Part shown: positions 8,413-16,438 of the stretch, piece after piece | Numbering within the stretch: the first letter of the stretch is position 1 | Layout: each line of letters starts with the position of its first letter | NCBI GenBank assembly: GCA_050330095.1 | Contig: JBHJOC010000082.1 | Coordinates: 1-56,742, forward strand | Length of the DNA: 56,742 nt | Source of the DNA: JBCBWG01 sp036804185 | Lineage (GTDB): Bacteria > Pseudomonadota > Alphaproteobacteria > Rhizobiales > Hyphomicrobiaceae | Reading direction: 5' to 3' | Made by a program: the position numbers and the translations under genes | Notes under the pieces: model-generated | Databases searched by the model: none | The model's input: only the letters and a program-made list of their open reading frames with translations | Told to the model about the DNA's origin: nothing

Positions 8413-8427
8413 GTTCGGTGGTCGTTC
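8413..8427 (+). promoter_or_regulatory. candidate LexA box (GTTC-N7-GTTC)
   Basis: GTTCGGTGGTCGTTC matches the alphaproteobacterial LexA consensus GTTC-N7-GTTC exactly and ends 34 bp before the ATG of the unrecognised secreted protein. One or two matches are expected by chance in a window of this size, so the evidence is the match plus its promoter position. Confidence 0.35.
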
Positions 8428-8461
8428 AAGCAGTGGGGATGGAAGAGTGCGGATTGCGTTG

Positions 8462-9757
8462 ATGCGGCGTTGGGGGCGGCCCACGCTTTGGGAAGGCTGG
8501 TCTCGACTACCGACGGTCGGATTAGGCTCTCGTGGCGGCGCATGGGGCCGAAGGAGCTGCCTCGCTCTTCTCGCTTGCCTCTTGCCCATGCAACAAGGCG
8601 CCGCCACGCCGGCCGCGAACGGTGACGCCCCGTGTTCCCAGGCTTACCATCAGGCTCTCCAATCGATTGGGCCCGACCTGTCCGACAGCCTCGATCAGGC
8701 GCTGGCGCGTTTGCTCGAACCTGATCGGCCAGCGCAAAACGTTGGAGCCGAACACCTCAGCGAACGGCGCGGCCCCTGGACGTTCTATACACGGGTCAGG
8801 CCAACTGGGATCGACCGCAGGATCACAGCAGATGGCCGTGTCAGGCCCCTTCAACATCGTGGCCAAGTCTGCCTCGCAGAGGCCATTGCCCCCGATGGTC
8901 GGCCGCGCTGCCAGCAGTGGACCCGCGCAACGCCCACCCTGATCGAGGACCTCACGCTGTTTCGCAGCGACGCGGACCCGCAACCGAACCGCAGCGAGCG
9001 CGACGACCTTTCGTTGCTGACCGATACACTCGCCACCAACGGGCGGCTCAGTGCGTTCCAGGACGATGGCCGCTTCTACTGGCTGGTCCGCCGGATCGTG
9101 ATTGAAATGAAGGATTACCTCGCTCAACCGCCAACGCCGTCGCTCTGCACAGGTGTGCCCGGCATGCTGAAGTTCTATGCCGACCAGTTGGCGCCAATGC
9201 GCGAGCGTGCTGCCGGTATTCATTCAGCAGAGTTGCGCGCGCGCCGCCGCCTCGCCGATGCCGCCCAGAGGCTCCATCGCCTCGACGCTGCGCGCCTAGC
9301 TCGTCAGCCTGCGTCCACGCCCGCGATGACATCGCAGTCCTTGGCTGTCGACACGGAGGCACAGTTGGCGCGCACGATCGTGTCGCTCGTCGCCCGCCTT
9401 GATGCTCCCCTCGGCGTGCGGTGGAGCGGGCCGGCCGCGTCGGCTTTCACCTATCCCGCCCTCAGACCGCGGCGTCACGCAATCCGATCGTTGGAACGCA
9501 CGCCGACCCTCCAGGATAAGCTGCTGCGCGCTCGCGAGATCGTCGACCGACGCCCTCGCCTGGTATCGAAGGCGAGGGCGCGACGCAGGGCGCACATCGT
9601 GGTCGCACTACGCTCCGCCGAGGCGATTGCGACGGCGCGGCGTACAGCGGCCATTTATGATCGCTTCCTTGATGCGGTCGACGGGTCAGTTGCTGCCATC
9701 AGGTCGGAGCATTTGCGCACGTGCACCTGCGCCGCGACATCACGCAGGGCGAGGTAA
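8462..9757 (+). CDS. unrecognised secreted protein
   Basis: 431 aa, not recognised. ATG 8462 gives a basic N-region, then a signal-peptide-like stretch (CLALLACLLPMQQGAATPA, about residues 34-52) ending near an AxA cleavage site, so export is likely. The mature part starts with a Cys-containing helix (PCSQAYHQALQSIGPDLSD) and contains two further Cys-rich spots (GQVCLAEAIAPDGRPRCQQW; SLCTGVPGML). The C-terminal third is Arg/Ala-rich and probably helical. The last 20 or so residues overlap, in another frame, a possible SAF-domain remnant, so the natural C-terminus may have been replaced. A GTTC-N7-GTTC box lies just upstream. A competing minus-strand frame is less protein-like. No function is proposed. 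Confidence 0.6.
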   Translation: MRRWGRPTLWEGWSRLPTVGLGSRGGAWGRRSCLALLACLLPMQQGAATPAANGDAPCSQAYHQALQSIGPDLSDSLDQALARLLEPDRPAQNVGAEHLSERRGPWTFYTRVRPTGIDRRITADGRVRPLQHRGQVCLAEAIAPDGRPRCQQWTRATPTLIEDLTLFRSDADPQPNRSERDDLSLLTDTLATNGRLSAFQDDGRFYWLVRRIVIEMKDYLAQPPTPSLCTGVPGMLKFYADQLAPMRERAAGIHSAELRARRRLADAAQRLHRLDAARLARQPASTPAMTSQSLAVDTEAQLARTIVSLVARLDAPLGVRWSGPAASAFTYPALRPRRHAIRSLERTPTLQDKLLRAREIVDRRPRLVSKARARRRAHIVVALRSAEAIATARRTAAIYDRFLDAVDGSVAAIRSEHLRTCTCAATSRRAR

Positions 9758-9909
9758 CGCATTGGAATACATACCTGCTCAAGCCAGTTGACGTCGGTGC
9801 TGCGGCTGTTTACCCAGTGCATGAGCGGCGATGGTCGATGGGGTCTGTGATCAGGCTCCCCTGCCAGTGTGTTGCGATGGCACCCGAGTTGGCCGACGTG
9901 ACCGCTTGA
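9694..9909 (+). pseudogene. possible 3' remnant of an SAF-domain homoserine-dehydrogenase-like oxidoreductase
   Basis: In a frame different from that of the upstream gene the DNA reads AFAHVHLRRDITQGEVTHW, then LLKPVDVGAAAVYPV. This resembles the SAF-domain C-terminus of NAD(P)-dependent homoserine-dehydrogenase-like oxidoreductases (pattern LAHxVxLKRDVxAGExVxWDDV). There is no start or upstream domain in this frame, which is closed by a stop at 9670. If real, it is a decayed 3' fragment next to the GntR regulator. The match is from memory and short. Confidence 0.3.
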
Positions 9910-10046
9910 CTAAGCTGCATGCGCGTTCCCAACCGCCAAGCCGCGCCAACGGCAACGCCGCAGCGACGCGCGCGGGTGGCATACGTTCCGAACTTCCATC
10001 GCGTCGACGCACGGTGCCGCTCGAGGTCTCCGTGTTGGAGGGTGAA

Positions 10047-10817
10047 ATGAGCAAACCGCTGACGAAGGCGCATGGACCCGTAACGCGGGCGCACCCTCCG
10101 TTTTCCCGTGCCGAGGGAATCGCAGTCTGGCGCCAGATCGCGGACGACATCACGACGAAAATTCGGGATTCGTCCTGGGTCGAAGGGATGCGCCTGCCGA
10201 CCGAGACCGAGCTTGCGGCTGCGTACGGGGTCAATAGACACACGTTGAGACGCGCACTCGCAGAGCTGTCACGCCGCGGCCTGATCGAAGCCTCACCACG
10301 GCGGGGCACCTTTGTGTCGAGTTCCCGTATCGAGTATCCGATCCACGATCGAACGCGGTTTTCAGAGATCATTCGATCCGCGGGGCGCGATCCGGGTGGG
10401 CGCGTGCTCTCCTCGCAAATTACGACGGCGCCACCAGAAATGGCGCGCGCGCTCGGTATTGCTGAGCGTGCGCCAGTGGTCCAACTCGAGCGCCTGCGAC
10501 TGGCTAATGACGTACCGATCTGCTGGTCGATGTCGTGGCTGCCCGGGGACCGTTTCGAGCGCCTGCCACGGTTGATGGAGCGCTGCGAGACACTCACGGC
10601 AGCGCTTTCTGCCCTCGGCATTCGAAATTATCACCGGGCTGAGACACGCATCAGCGCGCGCGCAGCAACGCCGCGGGAGCGCTGCATGCTCGAGCTGCCA
10701 AAGGGTGCGGCCGTCTTGGTCACGGAATCGATCAATGTCGACGATGATCGCGAACCGATACAGGCTGGACGCTCTATTTTCGCGGCCTCGATTGTGCATC
10801 TCCTGGTCGAGAGCTGA
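10047..10817 (+). CDS. GntR family transcriptional regulator with UTRA domain (PhnF-like)
   Basis: 256 aa. The N-terminal winged helix-turn-helix (about residues 25-95) contains LPTETELAAAYGVNRHTLRR and LSRRGLIEASPRRGTFV, the standard GntR recognition helix and wing. A UTRA effector domain follows (about 115-250), with RLANDVPICWSMSWLP and the conserved RISARAATPRERCMLEL region. Overall it is closest to PhnF, the phosphonate regulator of the HutC subfamily, but no phn genes are nearby, so the effector is unknown. ATG 10047 has GGAGG upstream; the longer frame from 9831 is rejected. It is convergent with lexA across repeat B4. Confidence 0.88.
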   Translation: MSKPLTKAHGPVTRAHPPFSRAEGIAVWRQIADDITTKIRDSSWVEGMRLPTETELAAAYGVNRHTLRRALAELSRRGLIEASPRRGTFVSSSRIEYPIHDRTRFSEIIRSAGRDPGGRVLSSQITTAPPEMARALGIAERAPVVQLERLRLANDVPICWSMSWLPGDRFERLPRLMERCETLTAALSALGIRNYHRAETRISARAATPRERCMLELPKGAAVLVTESINVDDDREPIQAGRSIFAASIVHLLVES

Positions 10818-10950
10818 CGGCACGACGGTCTTTTTGGAACCTCCCGCGTGCCTCGGTCGGCCGACTTGGTCCGCGCCAGGACGGTAGGGTTCGCACGGGG
10901 CCGCACCCGTGGCCCCAGTACGATTTCACCTCAATCTCACGCTCGATAAC

Positions 10951-11118
10951 CTAGTACCGCCGATCAGAAGTCCCTGCACCATCCGTAACACCGGCCGTCC
11001 AGGGGCTTCTGATCGAAAAGCGGTATGAGACCCAATATGTTGCCCGTGCCCTCTGCTTTCCGTCGTACGTTTCGGCGTCTGATGAGGGTAACCGACGAAC
11101 GATGGAAAGCGGGTACTG
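10951..11118 (-). repeat. structured repeat pair B, copy B4
   Basis: Reverse orientation. Reading the minus strand it starts AGTACCCGCTTTCC and ends GATCGGCGGTACTAG. The hairpin 1 inner arms (GCTTTCCATCGTTCG with CGTACGACGGAAAGC) differ from B2 but still mostly pair. The hairpin 2 arms are GATCAGAAG-CCCCTG and CAGGGACTTCTGATC. It is located between the convergent 3' ends of the GntR gene and lexA. Confidence 0.85.
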
Positions 11119-11230
11119 GGCCGAAGTCCGCACCCAGTGAAGGCGAACCCAGATCCCGGGCCGGTGTCCAAGCGTTGGCTGGATTTGACGCCTGGACCGC
11201 CGAACGGGCGCCGCAAGGCCTGTTCTCTCG

Positions 11231-11959
11231 TCAATAGCGACGCATTAGCCCAACGAGGCGCCCCTGAACCTCCACTTCGCCTGGTCCGAACTCGCGAGTC
11301 TCGTACTCAGGGTTTTCGGCCTCGAGTGCAACACGCCCTGCACGCTTGCGAAGACGCTTGAGCGTTGCCTCCTCACCACCGACGAGCGCTACGACAATGG
11401 TCCCGTTCTCGGCCGTGTCGCACCGTCGGATGATCACCATATCGCCGTCGTGGATACCGGCGTTGATCATCGAATCCCCACGCACCTCAAGCGCGAAATG
11501 CTCGCCATTGGTCAGCAGGTCAGGTGGGCAGGCAATGTCGTGCGTATGGGTCTCGATCGCGCTGATCGGTGAACCGGCGGCGATCCGCCCCATAACAGGG
11601 ACGGAAACCGTACGACTGTCGATGATCGTTGAACTGGGCTTCGACCGCGTTGCAGTCGCAGGGTCAGCGCGTGTGCCATCCGCCAGGCCGCCATCGATGC
11701 TCCTGAGGTTTGGGCGCGCCGCCGCCGGCGTGGTTCGCCCAGCATTCTCCGGAAGCTTCACAACCTCTAGCGCACGGGCACGGTGTGGAAGGCGGCGGAT
11801 GAACCCGCGTTCCTCGAGCGCCGTGATCAAGCGATGGATGCCAGACTTCGACTTGAGCTCGAGCGCTTCCTTCATCTCGTCGAATGACGGCGGCACGCCG
11901 TCAGCCTGCAGTCGTTCATGGATGAACAACAACAAGTCTTTCTGCTTTTGTGTCAGCAT
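11231..11959 (-). CDS. lexA: SOS repressor LexA
   Basis: 242 aa. The N-terminal winged helix (MLTQKQKDLLLFIHERL, residues 1-70) is followed by a Pro/Ala/Thr-rich linker and an S24 autopeptidase domain. The self-cleavage bond is Ala128-Gly129 in GRIAAGSP. The catalytic dyad is Ser163 (RGDSMINAGI) and Lys201 (EEATLKRL). It represses DNA-damage genes and is inactivated by RecA-stimulated self-cleavage. ATG 11959 follows GGAGCG; the frame opens earlier, but the canonical LexA N-terminus fixes the start. A consensus LexA box lies about 216 bp upstream, suggesting autoregulation. It is downstream of moeA on the same strand, but a 331-bp gap argues for its own promoter. Confidence 0.97.
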   Translation of the reverse strand: MLTQKQKDLLLFIHERLQADGVPPSFDEMKEALELKSKSGIHRLITALEERGFIRRLPHRARALEVVKLPENAGRTTPAAARPNLRSIDGGLADGTRADPATATRSKPSSTIIDSRTVSVPVMGRIAAGSPISAIETHTHDIACPPDLLTNGEHFALEVRGDSMINAGIHDGDMVIIRRCDTAENGTIVVALVGGEEATLKRLRKRAGRVALEAENPEYETREFGPGEVEVQGRLVGLMRRY

Positions 11960-12174
11960 GCGGACGCTCCGTCTCGTTTGCTGCCGGTGCGCAACTGGCG
12001 TTCCGGCGCATGGCACTTGGTCTCAAGCGCCGATCAGGCCCGCGCTCGCCCGCGTGATCGCCCAGCTACTCAATCGTTTCGCCGGCCTATGAGTGTCGTG
12101 ACCATCGCCTGATGCAGTGTGACACGCCGCGCGTCACGAGCGCGGGTCGATCAAGACCCAACGCACTGCTACAT

Positions 12175-12189
12175 GTTCCGGTTAGGTTC
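12175..12189 (-). promoter_or_regulatory. LexA box upstream of lexA
   Basis: GTTCCGGTTAGGTTC on the plus strand (GAACCTAACCGGAAC towards lexA) matches GTTC-N7-GTTC exactly. On the minus strand TTGCGG, 17 nt and TAGCAG overlap the box, giving a weak promoter candidate under repression. The distance to the lexA ATG (about 216 bp) implies a long leader. Nothing else of note is seen in the 11960-12290 interval apart from an A8/T8 run near 12230. Confidence 0.65.
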
Positions 12190-12290
12190 CGCAAGTGTTT
12201 CAAGGCCCCACCGCAAGGTTTTTTTTACAGCACGCAGCCGAACTGGCCGGCTGACCTCAGAGCCTTGGGCCCGCGTTGGCGCCAAAACGC

Positions 12291-13508
12291 TCAAAAGTCG
12301 ATTGGCAGAACGTCGACGGCTGAGCCGGCCTCGGCAGCCTCTGCCCCCGGATGGCGGACAATGAACGCATTGGCGGTGGCCAGCGTTCTGATCAGAGCAC
12401 TGTCCTGCGAGGCCGCGGGCGTGACTTGGAAGGTTCCGCCATCGCGCTCTAGCGTGGCGCGCATGTAATGCAGTCGCGGGCCATTTGCTTCGAGCGACCT
12501 GGTGAGCAGTGCAGGGTGTGCGGCCATTTCGCTGCCTGGCCGTCCTGCCAGGCGGGCAATCAAAGGCATCAGGAATACACGGCTGCAAACAAGCGCTGAG
12601 ACGGGGTTGCCGGGCAAGCCGAGAATTCGGGCTTCACCAAGCCGGGCCAACATCAAAGGCTTGCCGGGGCGCATTGCGACTTTCCAGAAGTCGATCGTGG
12701 CCCCCATGTCGCTCAGTACGGGCCCGACGAGATCATGGTCGCCGACAGACGCGCCGCCGATCGTCACGACCACGTCGGACCCAGCGAGGGCGGCTTCGAG
12801 CTCCCGCCGCAGCGCATCGCGATCGTCGCGCGCAATCCCTCGGAACAGGGGCGAACCTCCAGCGCTCCGCACCAGGGGCGAAATCCCGAAAGGGTTTGAG
12901 CAGATCGTCTGGTCCCGGCCCCTCTGTTCGCCAGGCAGAACGAGTTCATCACCCGTTGCGACCAACGCCACGCGCGGACGGCGCACAACGGGCACGGACC
13001 CATGGCCCATCGCAGCAGCGAGCATCAGCGTGCGCGCAGACAACCGTGAGCCTGCGGTCAGAAGCCTGTCGCCGGCGTTGAAATCGCTCCCCTGGCGTCG
13101 GATGTACGTCGTGCCGGACTCGAGTGTCTGCACCTCGACCGTTGCTCCGCTCCGAGTCGTGTCTTCCTGGATTGCGATCAGATCCGCGCCAGCCGGAACC
13201 ATGGCGCCAGTAAAGATGCGGACCGCCTCTCCCGGTCCGATCGGCCCCTCGAAGGCCTGCCCCGCAGCAGCCTCACCGATGACCGCCAGCGGCGCGGGCA
13301 GTCGCGACACGTCGGCTGCGCGCACGGCATAACCGTCCATGGCTGATGCATCGAACGCTGGATGCGCATGGCGTGCCACGAGGTCTGCCGCGAGGGTGCG
13401 GCCATTGGCATCAACCAGGGGCACCATCTCGGCGTCCAGAGGCGCGACGTCGGCGAGCAGCCGCTCGAGTGCGTCATCGACCGAAAGCAGCGCCACCTCG
13501 ACCCTCAC
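12291..13508 (-). CDS. moeA: molybdopterin molybdenumtransferase MoeA
   Basis: 405 aa; inserts molybdate into adenylylated molybdopterin in the last step of molybdenum cofactor synthesis. The N-terminal region carries FDASAMDGYAVRAADV and RIFTGAMVPAGAD, typical of MoeA domains I and II. The MoCF-like domain has VATGDELV, TICSNPFGISPLV and TIGGASVGDHDLV (the GGxSxGxxD site). The C-terminal beta-barrel domain IV follows from about residue 325. The GTG start at 13508 overlaps the moaC stop in a GTGA arrangement, so translation is coupled with moaC. Both are cofactor enzymes, which fits. Confidence 0.95.
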   Translation of the reverse strand: MRVEVALLSVDDALERLLADVAPLDAEMVPLVDANGRTLAADLVARHAHPAFDASAMDGYAVRAADVSRLPAPLAVIGEAAAGQAFEGPIGPGEAVRIFTGAMVPAGADLIAIQEDTTRSGATVEVQTLESGTTYIRRQGSDFNAGDRLLTAGSRLSARTLMLAAAMGHGSVPVVRRPRVALVATGDELVLPGEQRGRDQTICSNPFGISPLVRSAGGSPLFRGIARDDRDALRRELEAALAGSDVVVTIGGASVGDHDLVGPVLSDMGATIDFWKVAMRPGKPLMLARLGEARILGLPGNPVSALVCSRVFLMPLIARLAGRPGSEMAAHPALLTRSLEANGPRLHYMRATLERDGGTFQVTPAASQDSALIRTLATANAFIVRHPGAEAAEAGSAVDVLPIDF

Positions 13509-13984
13509 ACTGCAAATGCGCCAGACCGTCCACCAGACTTCTCCAACAGCTTGATGCCGTCGATGACCATGCCACGATCGGCGGCTTTCAGCATGTCATA
13601 GAGTGTGAGGCAGGCGATGCTGACTGCCGTCAAAGCTTCCATCTCGACGCCAGTCTTGCCATCGAGCCGAACTTCCGACGTCACGCGGATGACGGCACTC
13701 TCGCCGTCGGTTTCCGTCGTGAAATCGACCTGCACCTTGCTCAGCGACAGCTGATGGCAGAGCGGGATCAGATCGTGTGTGCGCTTGGCCGCCATGATGC
13801 CGGCAATGCGGGCTGTTGCCAGCACATCACCCTTCTTTGCGATTCCTTGCGTAACCAGGGCAAGGGTGGCGGCCGACATCCTGACCGCTCCCTCGGCCCG
13901 CGCCGTCCGCCGCGTCACGGCCTTGTCGGCGACGTCGACCATGTTGGCCTCGCCGCTCGCGTTGAGATGCGTGAGCGCTGTCAT
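13505..13984 (-). CDS. moaC: cyclic pyranopterin monophosphate synthase MoaC
   Basis: 159 aa, normal length. It converts the MoaA product (3',8-cyclo-7,8-dihydro-GTP) into cyclic pyranopterin monophosphate. Conserved blocks: MVDVADKAVTRRTARAEG at the start, KKGDVLATARIAGIMAAKRT (active-site Lys), LIPLCHQL, and the C-terminal LLEKSGGRSG. ATG 13984 has GGGAGGTG in front and overlaps the trpC stop (ATGA); the longer frame to 14230 runs inside trpC and is rejected. It lies between trpC and moeA, an arrangement common in Alphaproteobacteria. Confidence 0.95.
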   Translation of the reverse strand: MTALTHLNASGEANMVDVADKAVTRRTARAEGAVRMSAATLALVTQGIAKKGDVLATARIAGIMAAKRTHDLIPLCHQLSLSKVQVDFTTETDGESAVIRVTSEVRLDGKTGVEMEALTAVSIACLTLYDMLKAADRGMVIDGIKLLEKSGGRSGAFAV

Positions 13985-14781
13985 GCAGCACCTCCCTCGA
14001 GCAGTGCGCGTGTGGCCGCTGCAACATCGCTCTGTCGCATCAGGCTTTCGCCGACCAGGAAGGTCGACACCCCACTGGCCGCGAGCCTGACGAGGTCCGC
14101 ATGCACGGACAGACCGCTTTCGCCGATGACGATGCGGGCTTTCGGCACGCGCGGCGCAAGGCGCTCCGTGACGGCGAGATCGACGGCGAACGTCTTGAGG
14201 TTCCGATTGTTGATGCCGATCAGACGGCAATCAAGGGCCAAGGCCCGGTCAAGCTCTGCCTCATCGTGCACCTCTGCGATCGCGTCCATGCCAAAGTGCT
14301 TGGCCGCGGCGGCAAGATCGGCGCCGAGCGCGTCGTCGACCTCGGCGAGGATGATCAAAATGCAGTCGGCTCCCCAGGCACGCGCTTCGGCGACCTGATA
14401 GGTATCAATCATGAAGTCCTTACGCAGCGTAGGCAATCGCGAAGCCTCGCGGGCAAGGCCGAGGTAACGCGGATCACCCTGGAACGACGGCCCGTCCGTC
14501 AGCACCGAGAGGCACGCCGCTCCCCCCTGCTCGTAAGCGCGCGCCAGCGCGGGCGGGTCGAAGTCGGCGCGGATCAGTCCCTTCGACGGGCTCGCCTTCT
14601 TGATCTCGGCGATGAGCGCGAACCGACCAGCGGCGGATGTCGCCTCCAGCGCGCCTGCGAAGGGACGCGGCGGCCCCGATCCGGCAATCACATCGGCCAG
14701 CACCGAAAGCGGTCGCAGAACCTTGGCACGCGCAACCTCTTCCCGCTTATAGGTCGTGATCCGTTCTAGGATATCCGACAT
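13981..14781 (-). CDS. trpC: indole-3-glycerol phosphate synthase
   Basis: 266 aa from ATG 14781 (MSDILERITTYKREEV), which has GGAG upstream and the canonical N-terminus. The frame also offers ATG 14826, overlapping trpD and adding a Lys-Pro-rich stretch. It is a TIM barrel catalysing ring closure of CdRP to indole-3-glycerol phosphate. Active-site blocks: LIAEIKKASPSKG, LPTLRKDFM, ILIILAEVDD, IGINNRNLKTF, IVIGESGL. It overlaps moaC by ATGA, forming trpD-trpC-moaC-moeA. It is a stand-alone TrpC; TrpF is encoded separately at 42.2 kb. Confidence 0.95.
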   Translation of the reverse strand: MSDILERITTYKREEVARAKVLRPLSVLADVIAGSGPPRPFAGALEATSAAGRFALIAEIKKASPSKGLIRADFDPPALARAYEQGGAACLSVLTDGPSFQGDPRYLGLAREASRLPTLRKDFMIDTYQVAEARAWGADCILIILAEVDDALGADLAAAAKHFGMDAIAEVHDEAELDRALALDCRLIGINNRNLKTFAVDLAVTERLAPRVPKARIVIGESGLSVHADLVRLAASGVSTFLVGESLMRQSDVAAATRALLEGGAA

Positions 14782-14815
14782 TTCGTCAGGCTCCGGTTTA
14801 GGCTTGGGCTTGGGC

Positions 14816-15838
14816 TCAGCCGGCATTGCTAATCTCGATCAGACGCTCGAGGGCAACCTTGGCCGCCCCTGTATCGATCGACTTGTGTGCGCGTTCAGCG
14901 CCTGCGCGCAGGTCATCCGCCTTGCCGCCGACGACAAACGCCGCCGCAGCGTTCAAGACGACGATATCGCGGTAGGGCCCGCGCCGCCCACCGAGCAACG
15001 CTTTGATGGCGTCTGCATTGACGGTCGCATCGCCACCGATCAGGTCAGTGAGCCTCGATGGCAGCAGGCCCGCGTCGGCAGGCGTAACGTCGAACGTGCG
15101 GACCACCCCGTCCTTTAGCTCTGCAACCCACGTCAGCCCGGTGGTCGTAAGTTCGTCGAGCCCGTCGCTGCCGTGGACCACCCAGACGTGGTCTGCGCCA
15201 AGGTTTCGCAAGGTCTCGGCGATAGGAACGAGCCAGGCCTTGTCGAACACGCCCACCACCTGACGTGTGACGCCGGCCGGATTCGAGATTGGACCGAGCA
15301 AGTTGAAGATGGTGCGTACGCCCAGTTCGGCGCGGATCGGGGCCCAGTTCTTCATTGCAGGGTGATGGATCGGCGCCCACATGAACCCGACGCCAGCGTC
15401 ACGGATGCAACGCTCCAGCGCGTCCTTCGAGCAGTCGACCTTGACACCGAGCGCGGTTAGAACATCGGAGGCGCCCGACTTGGACGAGACGGACCTGTTG
15501 CCGTGCTTTGCCACGGTCAGGCCGCCGCCCGCCGCCACTAGCGCTGCCGCGGTCGAGATATTGTATGTGCCGTGCCCATCGCCGCCGGTGCCGACAATGT
15601 CGATCGTGCCTGCCGGCGCTGAAACCCGGCTCATGCGCGCGCGCATCATCCGCGCCGCGCCCGTGATCTCGCCCACGGTCTCACCGCGCACCCTGAGCGC
15701 CATCAAGAACGCACCCATTTGGGCAGGGCTCGCTGCTCCATCGGACATCACGTCGAGCGCGACTTGGATTTCGTCCGCCTCGAGCGAGGCGCCCGTGGCC
15801 ACTTTCTGGATCAGCGTCTTGAGGGTCGCATCGGACAT
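14816..15838 (-). CDS. trpD: anthranilate phosphoribosyltransferase
   Basis: 340 aa; transfers phosphoribosyl from PRPP to anthranilate, the second step of tryptophan synthesis. The PRPP site VGTGGDGHGTYNIST and the downstream KHGNRSVSSKSGASDVLTALG match the family; FMWAPIHHPAMK and RTIFNLLGPISNPA are also conserved. No trpE or trpG precedes it; methylmalonyl-CoA epimerase does, 31 bp upstream. The ribosome site at the ATG is weak. It heads the coupled block with trpC. Confidence 0.95.
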   Translation of the reverse strand: MSDATLKTLIQKVATGASLEADEIQVALDVMSDGAASPAQMGAFLMALRVRGETVGEITGAARMMRARMSRVSAPAGTIDIVGTGGDGHGTYNISTAAALVAAGGGLTVAKHGNRSVSSKSGASDVLTALGVKVDCSKDALERCIRDAGVGFMWAPIHHPAMKNWAPIRAELGVRTIFNLLGPISNPAGVTRQVVGVFDKAWLVPIAETLRNLGADHVWVVHGSDGLDELTTTGLTWVAELKDGVVRTFDVTPADAGLLPSRLTDLIGGDATVNADAIKALLGGRRGPYRDIVVLNAAAAFVVGGKADDLRAGAERAHKSIDTGAAKVALERLIEISNAG

Positions 15839-15868
15839 GGCGTTCGGGTCCGGTCAGATGGATGGACG

Positions 15869-16273
15869 TCAGGCCTGCTCGAGTTCCACGAGCGTGCCGC
15901 AGAAGTCTTTCGGGTGCAGAAACAGCACGGGCTTGCCATGCGCGCCAATCTTCGGTTCGCCATCACCCAGCACGCGCGCGCCTGCCGCCTTCAGCCGGTC
16001 TCGTGCGGCGATGATGTCATCGACTTCGTAGCACACGTGGTGAATGCCGCCCGAAGGGTTTTTCTCTAGAAAACCTGCGATCGGTGACCCGTCACCGAGC
16101 GGCTCCAGCAGTTCGATCTTGGTGTTCGGCAGTTCAACGAACACGACTGTGACCCCGTGCGCAGGTTCGGCTTGTGGTGGCGAGACCGTCGCGCCGAGCG
16201 TGTCGCGATAGATCGCCGTCGAGGCTGCAAGGTCCCGGACTGCTATGGCAACATGGTTCAATCGTCCGATCAT
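15869..16273 (-). CDS. mce: methylmalonyl-CoA epimerase
   Basis: 134 aa, vicinal-oxygen-chelate fold with two beta-alpha-beta-beta-beta modules. Metal ligands are visible: His in RLNHVAIAVRD (residue 7), an acidic residue in TKIELLEPLG, His in GIHHVCYEVDD, and Glu in GTLVELEQA. It interconverts (S)- and (R)-methylmalonyl-CoA in propionyl-CoA assimilation. ATG 16273 has GGAGG upstream; the longer frame to 16360 is rejected. It sits between RNase J and trpD on the same strand; an rnj-mce neighbourhood is common in Alphaproteobacteria. Other VOC lyases remain possible, but the sequence pattern and context favour Mce. Confidence 0.88.
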   Translation of the reverse strand: MIGRLNHVAIAVRDLAASTAIYRDTLGATVSPPQAEPAHGVTVVFVELPNTKIELLEPLGDGSPIAGFLEKNPSGGIHHVCYEVDDIIAARDRLKAAGARVLGDGEPKIGAHGKPVLFLHPKDFCGTLVELEQA

Positions 16274-16438
16274 GGCCGCTCGCCTCCAATTGATACTGTG
16301 CTGTTGCTGGAACGCAGACGGGGGGCACGAGCGGCTTGCGTCCCTCGCTTCCCCCCGCATCGCTTTTGCCCGTGATGGGGAGACCGTTCAACGGCCGCCA
16401 ACGTTACGCCTTGAGCGGCACGCGTCGCACTCACCACA

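Noticed and set aside
8522..9223. Minus-strand frame of 233 codons opposite the unrecognised secreted protein
   Set aside because: Less protein-like than the plus-strand frame, no ribosome site, and no signal peptide; treated as an antisense shadow.
10047..10817. Phosphonate-utilisation locus suggested by the PhnF-like regulator
   Set aside because: No phn genes in the window; the regulator is only PhnF-like by domain pattern.
12216..12240. Run of eight T at 12229 as a terminator for moeA
   Set aside because: The T-run is on the plus strand, opposite to moeA transcription, and no stem precedes it.
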